Origin: Candidatus Anoxychlamydiales bacterium
GTDB taxonomy: Bacteria > Chlamydiota > Chlamydiia > Chlamydiales > SM23-39
Direction of reading: 5' to 3'
Assembly (NCBI GenBank): GCA_011064905.1
Contig: JAAKFW010000030.1
Location: forward strand, 1-11,858
Length of the DNA stretch: 11,858 bases
Shown: one piece after another, positions 1 to 6,151 of the stretch
Numbering within the stretch: the stretch's first letter is position 1
Layout of the letters: each line of letters begins with the position of its first letter
Notes under the pieces: model-generated
Database searches by the model: none
What the model was told of the DNA's origin: nothing
What the model saw: only the letters and a program-made list of their open reading frames with translations
Made by a program: the position numbers and the translations under genes

Positions 1-217
1 CTTTCCTTAAAAGTAAATAAAAAAAATACTTTACAATCTTTTAACTCAATGCTTTATGTCTTAATTTGACGACATTGTCCTTTAGGGAGGGGTGATTGAC
101 TTGGCTCAAACTTATCACATTTTTAATGCTGATATAGGATCTATTTATCCACACAATACTGTTTTCTAGCGACTGTCTTTAAAAGATTTTATCTATCTAG
201 GTTATCCATTAAGCAGC
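1..217. other. Left-edge non-coding stretch
   Basis: No open frame here looks like a gene. The stretch is AT-rich except for a short G-rich block at 78-94, which resembles one arm of the palindromes found near 11211-11252 and 11471-11509. The small leftward gene at 218-547 would be transcribed towards this region, so it is its 3' flank. No strong terminator with a T tract was seen. A 25-codon frame at 92-169 with a GGGAGGGG run before it was considered and not called. Confidence 0.5.
78..108. repeat. Degenerate copy of a dispersed GC-rich palindrome
   Basis: The block TCCTTTAGGGAGGGGTGATT (78-97), followed by GACTTGG, matches the right arm of the palindrome at 11480-11510, where the core is CTCCTTTTAGGGAGAGGGG and then ATTGACCGG. 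It also matches the one at 11221-11252 (AGGAAGGGGTGAATTGCC). Only the right half is well preserved. The left side (GACGACATTG) does not form the outer stem seen in the other two copies. It is probably a decayed member of a small dispersed repeat family. Confidence 0.45.
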
Positions 218-547
218 TTATTGATTGCTGAGACCGTAGGTTTCCACTGGGGAACAGTCATAATCAGGGTTACAAACACCACTAGGGTTACAATAATCCG
301 TAATAGGGCTACAATAATCCGTACTAGGGCTACAAGAATCCGTATAATCAGGGGAACTATCTTCTTTTCTCTCTTCCGATCGCAAATTTTGTTTTGATAA
401 AAGCTCTAGTCTAGGTTTTTCTGCTAGTATTCGATTTGCTACGAGATTAGTTTTTTCGTTTGATTTATTATCAATGGTTTTGTTTCTAACATCACCCTTC
501 AAAAGATCTTGTCTAGTTGAGAGATAATTAGATATGTTTCTTAGCAT
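218..547 (-). CDS. Small protein with Cys-containing tandem-repeat tail, function unknown
   Basis: I do not recognise a family. The ATG at 547 is preferred over the upstream in-frame TTG at 559 because GAGG lies 6 bases before it. This gives 109 residues. Residues 1-65 are polar and rich in Lys, Asn and Arg, with no signal peptide or membrane segment. Residues 67-100 hold a repetitive tail: TDSCSPS, TDYCSPI, TDYCNPS, then shorter GVCNPD and YDCSPV units. Cys is at 72, 79, 86, 92 and 98, a regular 7-7-6-6 spacing. At the DNA level there are three in-register 21-base repeats (281-343). The regular Cys-Pro, Asp-Tyr pattern could bind metal, form disulfides or be a modified-peptide core, but nothing in the sequence decides this. 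It stands alone, downstream of the radical SAM gene on the same strand with a 117-base gap, so its own promoter is likely. Confidence 0.55.
   Translation of the reverse strand: MLRNISNYLSTRQDLLKGDVRNKTIDNKSNEKTNLVANRILAEKPRLELLSKQNLRSEERKEDSSPDYTDSCSPSTDYCSPITDYCNPSGVCNPDYDCSPVETYGLSNQ
281..343 (-). repeat. Three tandem 21-base coding repeats
   Basis: Three units (281-301, 302-322, 323-343) share the pattern A-[AC]-TAGGG-[TC]-TACAA-[TG]-AATCCGT on the plus strand. They differ at only one to three positions and stay in frame. On the minus strand each encodes Thr-Asp-(Tyr/Ser)-Cys-(Ser/Asn)-Pro-X, the tail of the small protein at 218-547. Such units expand and contract by replication slippage. 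Confidence 0.85.
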
Positions 548-664
548 ATTTTGCCTCAAATTTTAAATTTCATATGATATTAAACTTTGCCATAATTTTA
601 TGGTATTAAAATATTAAACAGAGGCAATTTAGATGTAGTTTTTTTGTAAATTTAATTTTTTGTT

Positions 665-1540
665 CTAATTAGAGATATCTCTAATTACACTGAGTTTTTT
701 TTCATATATCCAATAAGGAGCTATTATATCCTCTGGATAACCACTTCCAGCTAATTTATGGATAATACATTTTTTATCTAGCTCATTTATAAACTTTTTT
801 GAAATATCTACATACTCATCATATGTAAGGGATTTGAATTTCCCATCTAGATACATCTTTCCTAAAACAGTGTTTTTTAAAGCGATTAGAAGATGGAGTT
901 TTATCCCATCTATTTTTAATTTAGATAAGAATTTAGCGGTCTGAAGCATTTCATCAAAAGTCTCTTCTGGCAGTCCTAAAATTATATGTACACAAAGATG
1001 AAGATCATATTTTTTTATAAGTTCATATGCTTTAATGAAATCATTTAGAGTCTCTTTTCTATTTATTAAATTAAGAGTTTTATCATGCATGCTTTGAAGC
1101 CCAAGCTCAATCGATACAAAAGGCAAAAACTCTCTATAAGATGCTATTAGTTTAACTTTTTCTTCATCTATACAATCTGATCTTGTCGAAATTGAGAGTC
1201 CAACAATATCCACATGTGAATAGATCGCCTCATCATATAATGATTTTAGTTTATCTACACTTGCATGGGTATTTGAAAAGGATTGAAAATAAGCGATGAA
1301 CTTTTTTGCTTTATATCTAGTTTTTCGAATTCTAATATTTTTTAAAACTTGTTCTTTTATGGGGGTGTCTTTTTTATGAACTCTAGAAGATGAGCCAAAT
1401 TGATCGCAATAGATACATCCCATTTTTGATTTTGTGCCATCTCGATTAGGACAAGTAAAGTTTGCATCAATCGATACTTTATAAACTTTGTAGCCATATA
1501 AATTTTTGAGATATTCTCTAAAAGTTAAAAAGTTTTTCAT
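665..1540 (-). CDS. YhcC/YtqA-type radical SAM protein (TIGR01212-like)
   Basis: A 291-residue radical SAM enzyme of the uncharacterised YhcC (E. coli)/YtqA (Bacillus) family, close to the family's usual length of about 300. The iron-sulfur site is the family's spaced-out form, with Cys30 in FTCPNRDG and then Cys42 and Cys45 in GCIYCDQFGSSS. These three Cys would hold the 4Fe-4S cluster that cleaves S-adenosylmethionine. Other family signatures are AYFQSFSNTHA (residues about 84-94), SISTRSDCI, SIELGLQS, HIILGLPEET and the C-terminal IIAPYW. The biochemical role of the family is not settled. The start is the ATG at 1540, with only a weak ribosome-binding site before it. The gene is divergent from the hydrolase at 1672. 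Its last seven codons plus stop form a perfect palindrome (666-687). The assignment to the family is firm and the function is open. Confidence 0.93.
   Translation of the reverse strand: MKNFLTFREYLKNLYGYKVYKVSIDANFTCPNRDGTKSKMGCIYCDQFGSSSRVHKKDTPIKEQVLKNIRIRKTRYKAKKFIAYFQSFSNTHASVDKLKSLYDEAIYSHVDIVGLSISTRSDCIDEEKVKLIASYREFLPFVSIELGLQSMHDKTLNLINRKETLNDFIKAYELIKKYDLHLCVHIILGLPEETFDEMLQTAKFLSKLKIDGIKLHLLIALKNTVLGKMYLDGKFKSLTYDEYVDISKKFINELDKKCIIHKLAGSGYPEDIIAPYWIYEKKLSVIRDISN
666..687. other. Perfect 22-base palindrome inside the 3' end of the radical SAM gene
   Basis: The core AATTAGAGATATCTCTAATT (667-686) is perfectly self-complementary and flanked by one further T/A pair. It encodes the last residues of the radical SAM protein (V-I-R-D-I-S-N) and includes its TAG stop. 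As RNA it can form a 9-bp stem with an ATAT loop. A T run follows on the plus-strand side (693-701), but an A run follows on the gene's own strand. It is therefore not a textbook terminator for this gene; it may act as an mRNA 3'-end stabiliser or a protein-binding palindrome. Confidence 0.6.
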
Positions 1541-1671
1541 CTTTTATTTCAGTTTATTATAACTATTTATTATACTCCAAATTAGCATTCATAGCTAGAA
1601 GCTCAACATTTAAGGTTTAAAGGCAAAGATTTGACAAAAAAGGCAAAAGCTTGAAAAGTAAAGAAAAGAAT
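1541..1671. promoter_or_regulatory. Divergent promoter region between radical SAM gene and hydrolase
   Basis: The two genes are transcribed away from each other, so both promoters should lie here. On the minus strand there are two TATAAT hexamers (1561-1556 and 1574-1569), either of which could be the -10 box of the radical SAM gene, but no good -35 box was seen. On the plus strand TATACT (1571-1576) is a possible -10 box for the hydrolase. A TTGACA at 1631-1636 has no convincing -10 partner. The region is very AT-rich, so these short matches carry limited weight. Confidence 0.35.
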
Positions 1672-2607
1672 ATGAAAAAAAAGAGTATGAAGAAAAAAGC
1701 TATTTATATTTTTTTAAGTCTTATAATTTTAATTTTTGCCGGCTATACGATTTTTCCTCACGTAGTAGCAAAATATTACTCTGCAAAAACTTTTAAAAAT
1801 CTTGATTTAGAAGTAAAAAATTTGAGTTTAGGCAATAACAAATTTGAATATGTTGAAGGGCAATCAGGGGAGCCAATGGTTTTTGTCCACGGTTTTCAAT
1901 CTACAAAAAGCTATTGGGTGCCATATTTTAAAAAATTTCATAATAAATACAAAGTAATAGCTATGGATCTACCAGGACATGGAAATAGCTCAAGACCTCA
2001 AAATCAAAAATATAGTCTTCAAGCACTATCTGCATCTTTAGAGAGTTTTATAGAAGAAAAAAAAATAGATAATTTCCATCTAATCGGGACTTCTATGGGA
2101 GGTGGCATCGCTACGATATATGCTCATAATAATCCCGATAAGGTAAAAAGCCTTATTTTAATTAATCCTCTTGGTATTGATCAAGAAATGAAAAGCGATC
2201 TTCAGGTTTTAATGGAAAAAGGTAAAAATTTACTTTTTCCAAGTAATTTAGAAGAGTTCGATGAGATGGCAATTTTTATTACAGGTAAGCCTCTTGCATT
2301 GAGTGCATATTTTAAAAAACATGCCCTAACTCAAATGGTAAAAAATTACTTCTTTTTTAAAAAAGCTTTTAATGAGATGATAACTACTTCAAAAACCCTA
2401 GATGATATTCTTCCAAAGATTAAAACAAAAACGCTTATTCTTATCGGGAAAAAAGATAAGGTAATCCATCCATCTTCTTATGAGTATTTTATAAGACTAA
2501 TGCCAAATGCAGAGGCTGTTAGATTCAAAAATGGGTCTCATGCATTTATTGGAAAATCTTTCAATAAAGCAATTGTATCAATAGATGAATTTTTAAAAGA
2601 GACTTAG
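1672..2607 (+). CDS. Membrane-anchored alpha/beta hydrolase (esterase/lipase-like)
   Basis: From the ATG at 1672 this is 311 residues. A TTG at 1651 and an ATG at 1687 are in-frame alternatives, and none has a strong ribosome-binding site. The N-terminus is Lys-rich and followed by one hydrophobic segment (about residues 10-28), a signal anchor that would leave the enzyme on the outer face of the inner membrane. The rest is an alpha/beta-hydrolase fold: oxyanion-hole motif VFVHGF (about 70-75), a DLPGHGNS loop, nucleophile elbow GTSMGG with Ser141, acid Asp262 in IGKKDKVIHP, and His290 in NGSHAF. All three catalytic residues are present, so an active serine hydrolase is likely. The substrate (lipid, ester, peptide) cannot be read from the sequence. 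The lid region (about 170-230) is Phe- and Lys-rich. The gene converges on the F-box-like/LRR gene, with only three bases between the stop codons. Confidence 0.88.
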   Translation: MKKKSMKKKAIYIFLSLIILIFAGYTIFPHVVAKYYSAKTFKNLDLEVKNLSLGNNKFEYVEGQSGEPMVFVHGFQSTKSYWVPYFKKFHNKYKVIAMDLPGHGNSSRPQNQKYSLQALSASLESFIEEKKIDNFHLIGTSMGGGIATIYAHNNPDKVKSLILINPLGIDQEMKSDLQVLMEKGKNLLFPSNLEEFDEMAIFITGKPLALSAYFKKHALTQMVKNYFFFKKAFNEMITTSKTLDDILPKIKTKTLILIGKKDKVIHPSSYEYFIRLMPNAEAVRFKNGSHAFIGKSFNKAIVSIDEFLKET

Positions 2608-2621
2608 AAACTAAATCTCTT
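2597..2621. terminator. Shared bidirectional terminator in two convergent genes
   Basis: AAGAGACTTAG, an AAA loop, then CTAAATCTCTT form an 11-bp stem with one mismatch. The left arm contains the end and TAG of the hydrolase gene (to 2607). The right arm contains the TAG and last codons of the F-box-like/LRR gene (from 2611). The three-base gap between the stops is the hairpin loop. On the minus strand TTTT follows the stem directly. On the plus strand a looser T run follows at 2629-2638. Confidence 0.75.
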
Positions 2622-3570
2622 CATTGGATTTTTGATTTTGCAAAACATAAATTACTGCCAAAAGAACTGTCATCCATGACAACGTTAATAAAATTAACTT
2701 TTTCCCCTCTTTATCAAATTCTATTTGGTTTTCTTCAATTTTATTAAGATCAACTTCAATATTTTTTTTCTTTAATCCTTTTAAAGATTCTGCAGATCTA
2801 TGTAAGGGGTTTTTTGCAAGAAAGAGTTTTTTCAGGCGTGGTAAATCAAAAAGACATTTAGGAACAAATGTGAGTTCATTACCTTTGAGATTTAATTCTT
2901 CTAGGTTTTTAAGTAATGAGAGTTCATCTGGAAGATCAATTATATAATTGTAACTAAGATTTAGCCTTTTTAGATTATCAAGCATGTACAAGGCTTTGGG
3001 GATAGATCTTAAGCTTATACTGAAAAATGTTAAATCTCTTAAAGAAGATAGTTCAGTTTGATTCTCTTTTATCCATTCATTAAAGAGAGATATAGAATAA
3101 TTATAATCACAAAGTTTTGAGCTATCAAAAAATGCCCTAGTTGCCGGGCCCCCTCTAGAAGACAAAATAGTTATTAGCTTTTTCCAAATACTGAAAATAT
3201 CCAAAATTTCAATTTTCTTTTGCACTCTATTAATATTTTCAATCGAAAGTGATTCTAACTGAATATTTTCAGGTTCTAGATTAAAGGTGTTATAATATTG
3301 ATGTTCATAATATCCAATGTGATCTAGAAGGATTGCAATAAAATCTTTTGTAAGATTGCGTACTTCATAATCTTTAAAGCCTTTTGGTCCAGGATCTGGT
3401 ATTGGACAACCAATTTCTTTAGCGAACAGAAGCCAGATACAGTTTGTTTTTGATAAAGTATCAAGAGATCTATTTGCTAACCCAAAACTACCGATATTTT
3501 CTATAGAGTTTAAATTTTTAAAAAACATAGTCTTAATTTCATTGGAAAAATCATTAAGAGATATGCTCAT
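2611..3570 (-). CDS. F-box-like / leucine-rich-repeat protein with C-terminal membrane anchor
   Basis: 319 residues starting at the ATG at 3570, with AGGAG six bases upstream. Residues 5-50 look like an F-box: LNDFSNEIKTMFFKNLNS, a middle that ends in ANRSLDTLSK, and CIWLLFAKEIGCPIP, which matches the F-box pattern of a helical start, a 'fused' central part and the conserved Trp. Residues about 178-276 hold four to five leucine-rich repeats (for example LKRLNLSYNYIIDLPDELS, then LEELNLKGNELTFVP). Residues 291-310 are a single hydrophobic segment followed by a short polar tail, a possible tail anchor. There is no N-terminal signal peptide. F-box/LRR proteins are eukaryotic ubiquitin-ligase adaptors and are known among amoeba-associated bacteria as host-directed proteins. 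An effector or inclusion-membrane role is inference. It follows the PQ-loop-like gene by 59 bases and may share its transcript. Confidence 0.8.
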   Translation of the reverse strand: MSISLNDFSNEIKTMFFKNLNSIENIGSFGLANRSLDTLSKTNCIWLLFAKEIGCPIPDPGPKGFKDYEVRNLTKDFIAILLDHIGYYEHQYYNTFNLEPENIQLESLSIENINRVQKKIEILDIFSIWKKLITILSSRGGPATRAFFDSSKLCDYNYSISLFNEWIKENQTELSSLRDLTFFSISLRSIPKALYMLDNLKRLNLSYNYIIDLPDELSLLKNLEELNLKGNELTFVPKCLFDLPRLKKLFLAKNPLHRSAESLKGLKKKNIEVDLNKIEENQIEFDKEGKKLILLTLSWMTVLLAVIYVLQNQKSNEEI

Positions 3571-3629
3571 TAAAGGCTCCTATTTTTTCATTAAATAATT
3601 TTATTTTGAAATATTTTAAATTTGGTAAG

Positions 3630-3887
3630 TTAAGATTGTATAGTTTTTTTGTTTTTATGATATAAAAAAATATCTAAAAAAACTAAAAAACTATTAAAGA
3701 CATATAGATAAATCACCGCATCATATCGATAATAAATTTTATTTAAAATCCCTGCAATATATCCAATAAAAATTACATATAAGAAGGAGAGGCTTTTTCC
3801 TTTTATAGATTTGGATTTATATGATTTATAAACAGATAATGGCCAAGCAGCTCCGAAACAAAGTAGCATTATTATTTCAAATATCAT
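3630..3887 (-). CDS. SemiSWEET/PQ-loop-like small membrane protein
   Basis: 85 residues with three predicted membrane helices (about 2-19, 34-52 and 56-76), the size of a bacterial SemiSWEET half-transporter, which acts as a dimer. Helix 1 has AAWPLSVYKSYKSKS, where Trp-Pro stands at the place of the PQ motif, followed by GKSLSFLYVIFIGYIAGI. This Trp-Pro variety is familiar from short uncharacterised bacterial membrane proteins. The ATG overlaps the chorismate mutase stop codon as ATGA (3884-3887), a classic sign of translational coupling. SemiSWEETs move sugars. In this operon an aromatic-pathway intermediate or nucleoside is an alternative cargo, but that is only inference from context. The membrane topology is firm and the substrate is unknown. 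Confidence 0.75.
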   Translation of the reverse strand: MIFEIIMLLCFGAAWPLSVYKSYKSKSIKGKSLSFLYVIFIGYIAGILNKIYYRYDAVIYLYVFNSFLVFLDIFLYHKNKKTIQS

Positions 3888-4111
3888 TTAAAAATCCTTT
3901 GATTTTTTTTTGAGTTTTTAAAAATGGTTTTGTAGATATCTTTGATATAATCAGATTTAATTTTATTTAAAATGCTTTTTTCTCTATTAAAGTCAGCTAT
4001 CTCAATTTTATATTTTTTAATTTCTTTTGCTAATTTTAGCCTTTTTTCTAAAAGAGGAATAATTTGATTATCAAGTTCATCTATTTGATTTCTTAAATTT
4101 TCTAAAGTCAT
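3884..4111 (-). CDS. Chorismate mutase, AroQ type
   Basis: Converts chorismate to prephenate. The protein from the ATG at 4111 is 75 residues and starts MTLENLRNQIDELDNQI, where family members normally start. An in-frame TTG at 4141, overlapping the U32 gene by 17 bases, would add ten residues and is less likely. Neither start has a clear ribosome-binding site. AroQ active-site residues are visible: Arg7, Arg24, Lys35 (in KKYK), Arg43-Glu44 (in NREK), and Ser67 and Gln71 in the final helix (FKNSKKNQ). It is a little shorter than the usual 85-95 residues because the loop between helices 1 and 2 is trimmed. No prephenate dehydratase or dehydrogenase domain is attached. It lies between the U32 gene (13 bases upstream) and the PQ-loop-like gene (ATGA overlap), so it may serve the U32 protein rather than phenylalanine or tyrosine synthesis. 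Confidence 0.88.
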   Translation of the reverse strand: MTLENLRNQIDELDNQIIPLLEKRLKLAKEIKKYKIEIADFNREKSILNKIKSDYIKDIYKTIFKNSKKNQRIFK

Positions 4112-4124
4112 AGTTTTTGTTTTT

Positions 4125-5363
4125 TCAAGATGATTTTTCAATCAAATATAGTTTATCGTTTTTTCTGATTTTTTTAGCTAGTTTGATAGCAACTTTTTCG
4201 CCTTTATAAGCCTTTTCAACTTTTTTGTCAGTATGCAGAGATTCGATTTTCGTTTTTATCACGCCAGTTGTAGGGCCTATTATAATAATTTCATCACCAA
4301 CTTTAACCCCATGAGAGTGCAGTTGGAACTCTCCAACTTTTAAGTTAGAAAAGAAGTTAGTAACTTTTCCTATATATATTTTTTTTTCTGTAGCTTGAGA
4401 TCCATGAGATCCGCTCCAAATATCAGTCTCTTCTCCTAAATAGTAGCCTCCATACCAAAACCCTCGATTGTAAACTTTTTTTAGATCATCTAACCAACTA
4501 TTTATTTTATCTTTTGTATAGGTTCTCTCAAATACAGCATCCACCGCCTCTTTATAACATTTGGTTACTGTATGCACATATTCTGCAGATCTTGCTCTTC
4601 CTTCAATTTTAAAAATTTTAATTCCAGCATTTATTAATTTATCTATTTGACCTATAGTGCAGAGATCTTTGAGTGACATAATGTAATTATTATCTATCAA
4701 AAGTTCTTTATTTGTTTCTTCTTCTATAACTTTGTATTTTCTTCTGCACGCCTGCAAACACTCACCTCGATTTGCGGATTTATTATATTGATGAAGTGAC
4801 ATATAACATTTGCCGGAGATTGATGAGCATAGAGCTCCATGAACAAAAGCTTCAACTTCAACAAGGTTGCCTGAGGGACCTGTAATTTTATCTTTTTTAA
4901 TGGTTTCAACGATATTTTCAATCTGCTCTAGTTTAAGTTCTCTAGCTAGTACCACAACATCAGAAAACTGAGAATAGAATCTTAGAGCTTCTATATTTGA
5001 TACATTTGCTTGAGTAGATATATGGATTTTCATACCGATTTTTCTAACATAGGAAATAGTTGCAAGATCATGAGCAATGACAGCTGAAATACCAGCTTTT
5101 TTTGTTTCATTTAAAATTTCTTGCATCAAACTAATTTCATCATCATAGATAATAGAGTTTATAGTCAGATAAGATTCAACAGAGTTTTTTTTGCAAAGAG
5201 TAGCTATTTTTTTTAAATCTTCGATTTGAAAATTATTAGACCCAAGCTTTCGCATATTTAGTTTATTTACACCAAAATAGATAGCGTCTGCTTTAGCTTC
5301 TATTGCAGCTTGCATGCTATCGAAATATCCAGCTGGTGCAAGTATTTTAGGTTTTATTTGCAT
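4125..5363 (-). CDS. Peptidase U32 family protein, TrhP/RlhA-type RNA hydroxylation enzyme
   Basis: 412 residues starting at the ATG at 5363, close to the length of Bacillus TrhP2. Despite the family name, characterised members hydroxylate RNA: TrhP (YegQ) makes 5-hydroxyuridine at tRNA position 34 and RlhA modifies 23S rRNA. Signatures are KILAPAGYFDSMQAAIEAKAD with AIYFGV (residues 6-32), HISTQANVSN (114-123), and the U32 signature EAFVHGALCSSISGKCYMS, followed by NRGECLQACRRKY. Cys179, Cys186, Cys202 and Cys206, with Cys235 in SLKDLC, are the likely iron-sulfur ligands. FKIEGRARSAEYV follows (251-263). Residues from about 330 form the small C-terminal beta domain (IGKVTNFF, then VGEFQLHSHGVKVGDEI). 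TrhP activity needs prephenate, and the next gene makes prephenate, so TrhP is favoured over RlhA. That choice is inference. Confidence 0.85.
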   Translation of the reverse strand: MQIKPKILAPAGYFDSMQAAIEAKADAIYFGVNKLNMRKLGSNNFQIEDLKKIATLCKKNSVESYLTINSIIYDDEISLMQEILNETKKAGISAVIAHDLATISYVRKIGMKIHISTQANVSNIEALRFYSQFSDVVVLARELKLEQIENIVETIKKDKITGPSGNLVEVEAFVHGALCSSISGKCYMSLHQYNKSANRGECLQACRRKYKVIEEETNKELLIDNNYIMSLKDLCTIGQIDKLINAGIKIFKIEGRARSAEYVHTVTKCYKEAVDAVFERTYTKDKINSWLDDLKKVYNRGFWYGGYYLGEETDIWSGSHGSQATEKKIYIGKVTNFFSNLKVGEFQLHSHGVKVGDEIIIIGPTTGVIKTKIESLHTDKKVEKAYKGEKVAIKLAKKIRKNDKLYLIEKSS

Positions 5364-5394
5364 TTTCTAGTTTTTAGGACAATTAAAAACTAAT

Positions 5395-5424
5395 ATTATA
5401 TAAAGACTTACTTATTAATGTTAT
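5395..5424 (-). promoter_or_regulatory. Candidate promoter of the U32-chorismate mutase operon
   Basis: On the minus strand ATAACA (5424-5419) and a perfect TATAAT (5400-5395) are separated by 18 bases. Transcription would start near 5388, about 25 bases before the U32 ATG. This is the best -35/-10 pair in the 98-base gap after nrdG, so the U32 block probably has its own promoter. The gap is AT-rich, which lowers the weight of the match. Confidence 0.45.
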
Positions 5425-5461
5425 CTTTTTTTTATGAAATGAAAATTATAAATAGAGCTCT

Positions 5462-6151
5462 TTATCTAACAAAACATTTTTTTACATAATTTAATGATGT
5501 TTTTTGAAAATGATCCATCTCTTCATCTGAAAAGGCCGTTTTCTTAGAGTAAGTTGGATTCAAAGTTACTTTAGGAACGAATTTCTGCAAAACATACAAC
5601 TTAGCATCTTTTATTGAAAAAGCCATTTTTTCAATATCTTCTTTTTCATGTAAGTTCTTTACTAGAGTTGATCTAAACTCATAATCTATATTTGAAGACA
5701 TTATTATTTTAATACTTTCTTCAATTCTTTTAGAGCTAAGGTTTACATTTGTAATCTTTGGGTATTTATCTAATGGAGCTTTTAGATCCATAGCTATATA
5801 GTCGATTAGGTTTTGAGAAATTAGATCTTTTAAAACTTTGGGATTTACACCATTGGTATCTAATTTAACTAAAAAATTTAGATTTTTTACTCTTTTAATA
5901 AAATCAATTAGATTTTTTTGAAGAGTAGGTTCACCTCCTGAGATAACCACAGCATCTAACTTACCTTGTCTTTTTTCTAAAAAAGAAAAAATAGTTTCAA
6001 TCTCTAAAGGTGTGTTGAACTCATCTTTTAAAACAAGCTCAGGATTATGACAATAGTGACAAAAAAAACTGCAGCCTTGTGTAAAAATCACGGCTGCAGC
6101 TTTTTTTGGATAATTAATTAAGGAGAATTTTAAAAGTCCTCCAATTAACAC
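5462..6151 (-). CDS. nrdG: Anaerobic ribonucleotide reductase activating protein
   Basis: 229-residue radical SAM activase that installs the glycyl radical on NrdD. The GTG start at 6151 overlaps the nrdD stop (GTGTTAA) and has GAGG four bases upstream inside nrdD, so translation is coupled. The N-terminus MLIGGLLKFSLINYPKKAA and FTQGCSFFCHYCHNPELV (Cys27, Cys31, Cys34) are typical of the NrdG2 (TIGR02495-like) branch, which is longer than the 154-residue E. coli NrdG. SGGEPTLQ (71-78) is the S-adenosylmethionine-binding GGEP motif. KLDTNGVNP and DYIAMDLKAP complete the partial barrel. All three cluster Cys are present, so it should be active. The cluster is oxygen-sensitive, which fits an anaerobic lifestyle. 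Confidence 0.94.
   Translation of the reverse strand: MLIGGLLKFSLINYPKKAAAVIFTQGCSFFCHYCHNPELVLKDEFNTPLEIETIFSFLEKRQGKLDAVVISGGEPTLQKNLIDFIKRVKNLNFLVKLDTNGVNPKVLKDLISQNLIDYIAMDLKAPLDKYPKITNVNLSSKRIEESIKIIMSSNIDYEFRSTLVKNLHEKEDIEKMAFSIKDAKLYVLQKFVPKVTLNPTYSKKTAFSDEEMDHFQKTSLNYVKKCFVR

Noticed and set aside
92..169. 25-codon frame starting GTG after a GGGAGGGG run
   Set aside because: The G-rich run is explained as part of the dispersed palindrome family, and the peptide is not conserved in the other copies.
218..1540. RiPP cluster made of the Cys-repeat peptide and the radical SAM gene
   Set aside because: The radical SAM protein has all the marks of the widespread YhcC/YtqA family and lacks a SPASM domain or peptide-recognition domain. 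Proximity alone is not enough.
4724..4921. Leftward 65-codon open frame inside the U32 gene
   Set aside because: Out-of-frame shadow of the conserved U32 signature region on the same strand.
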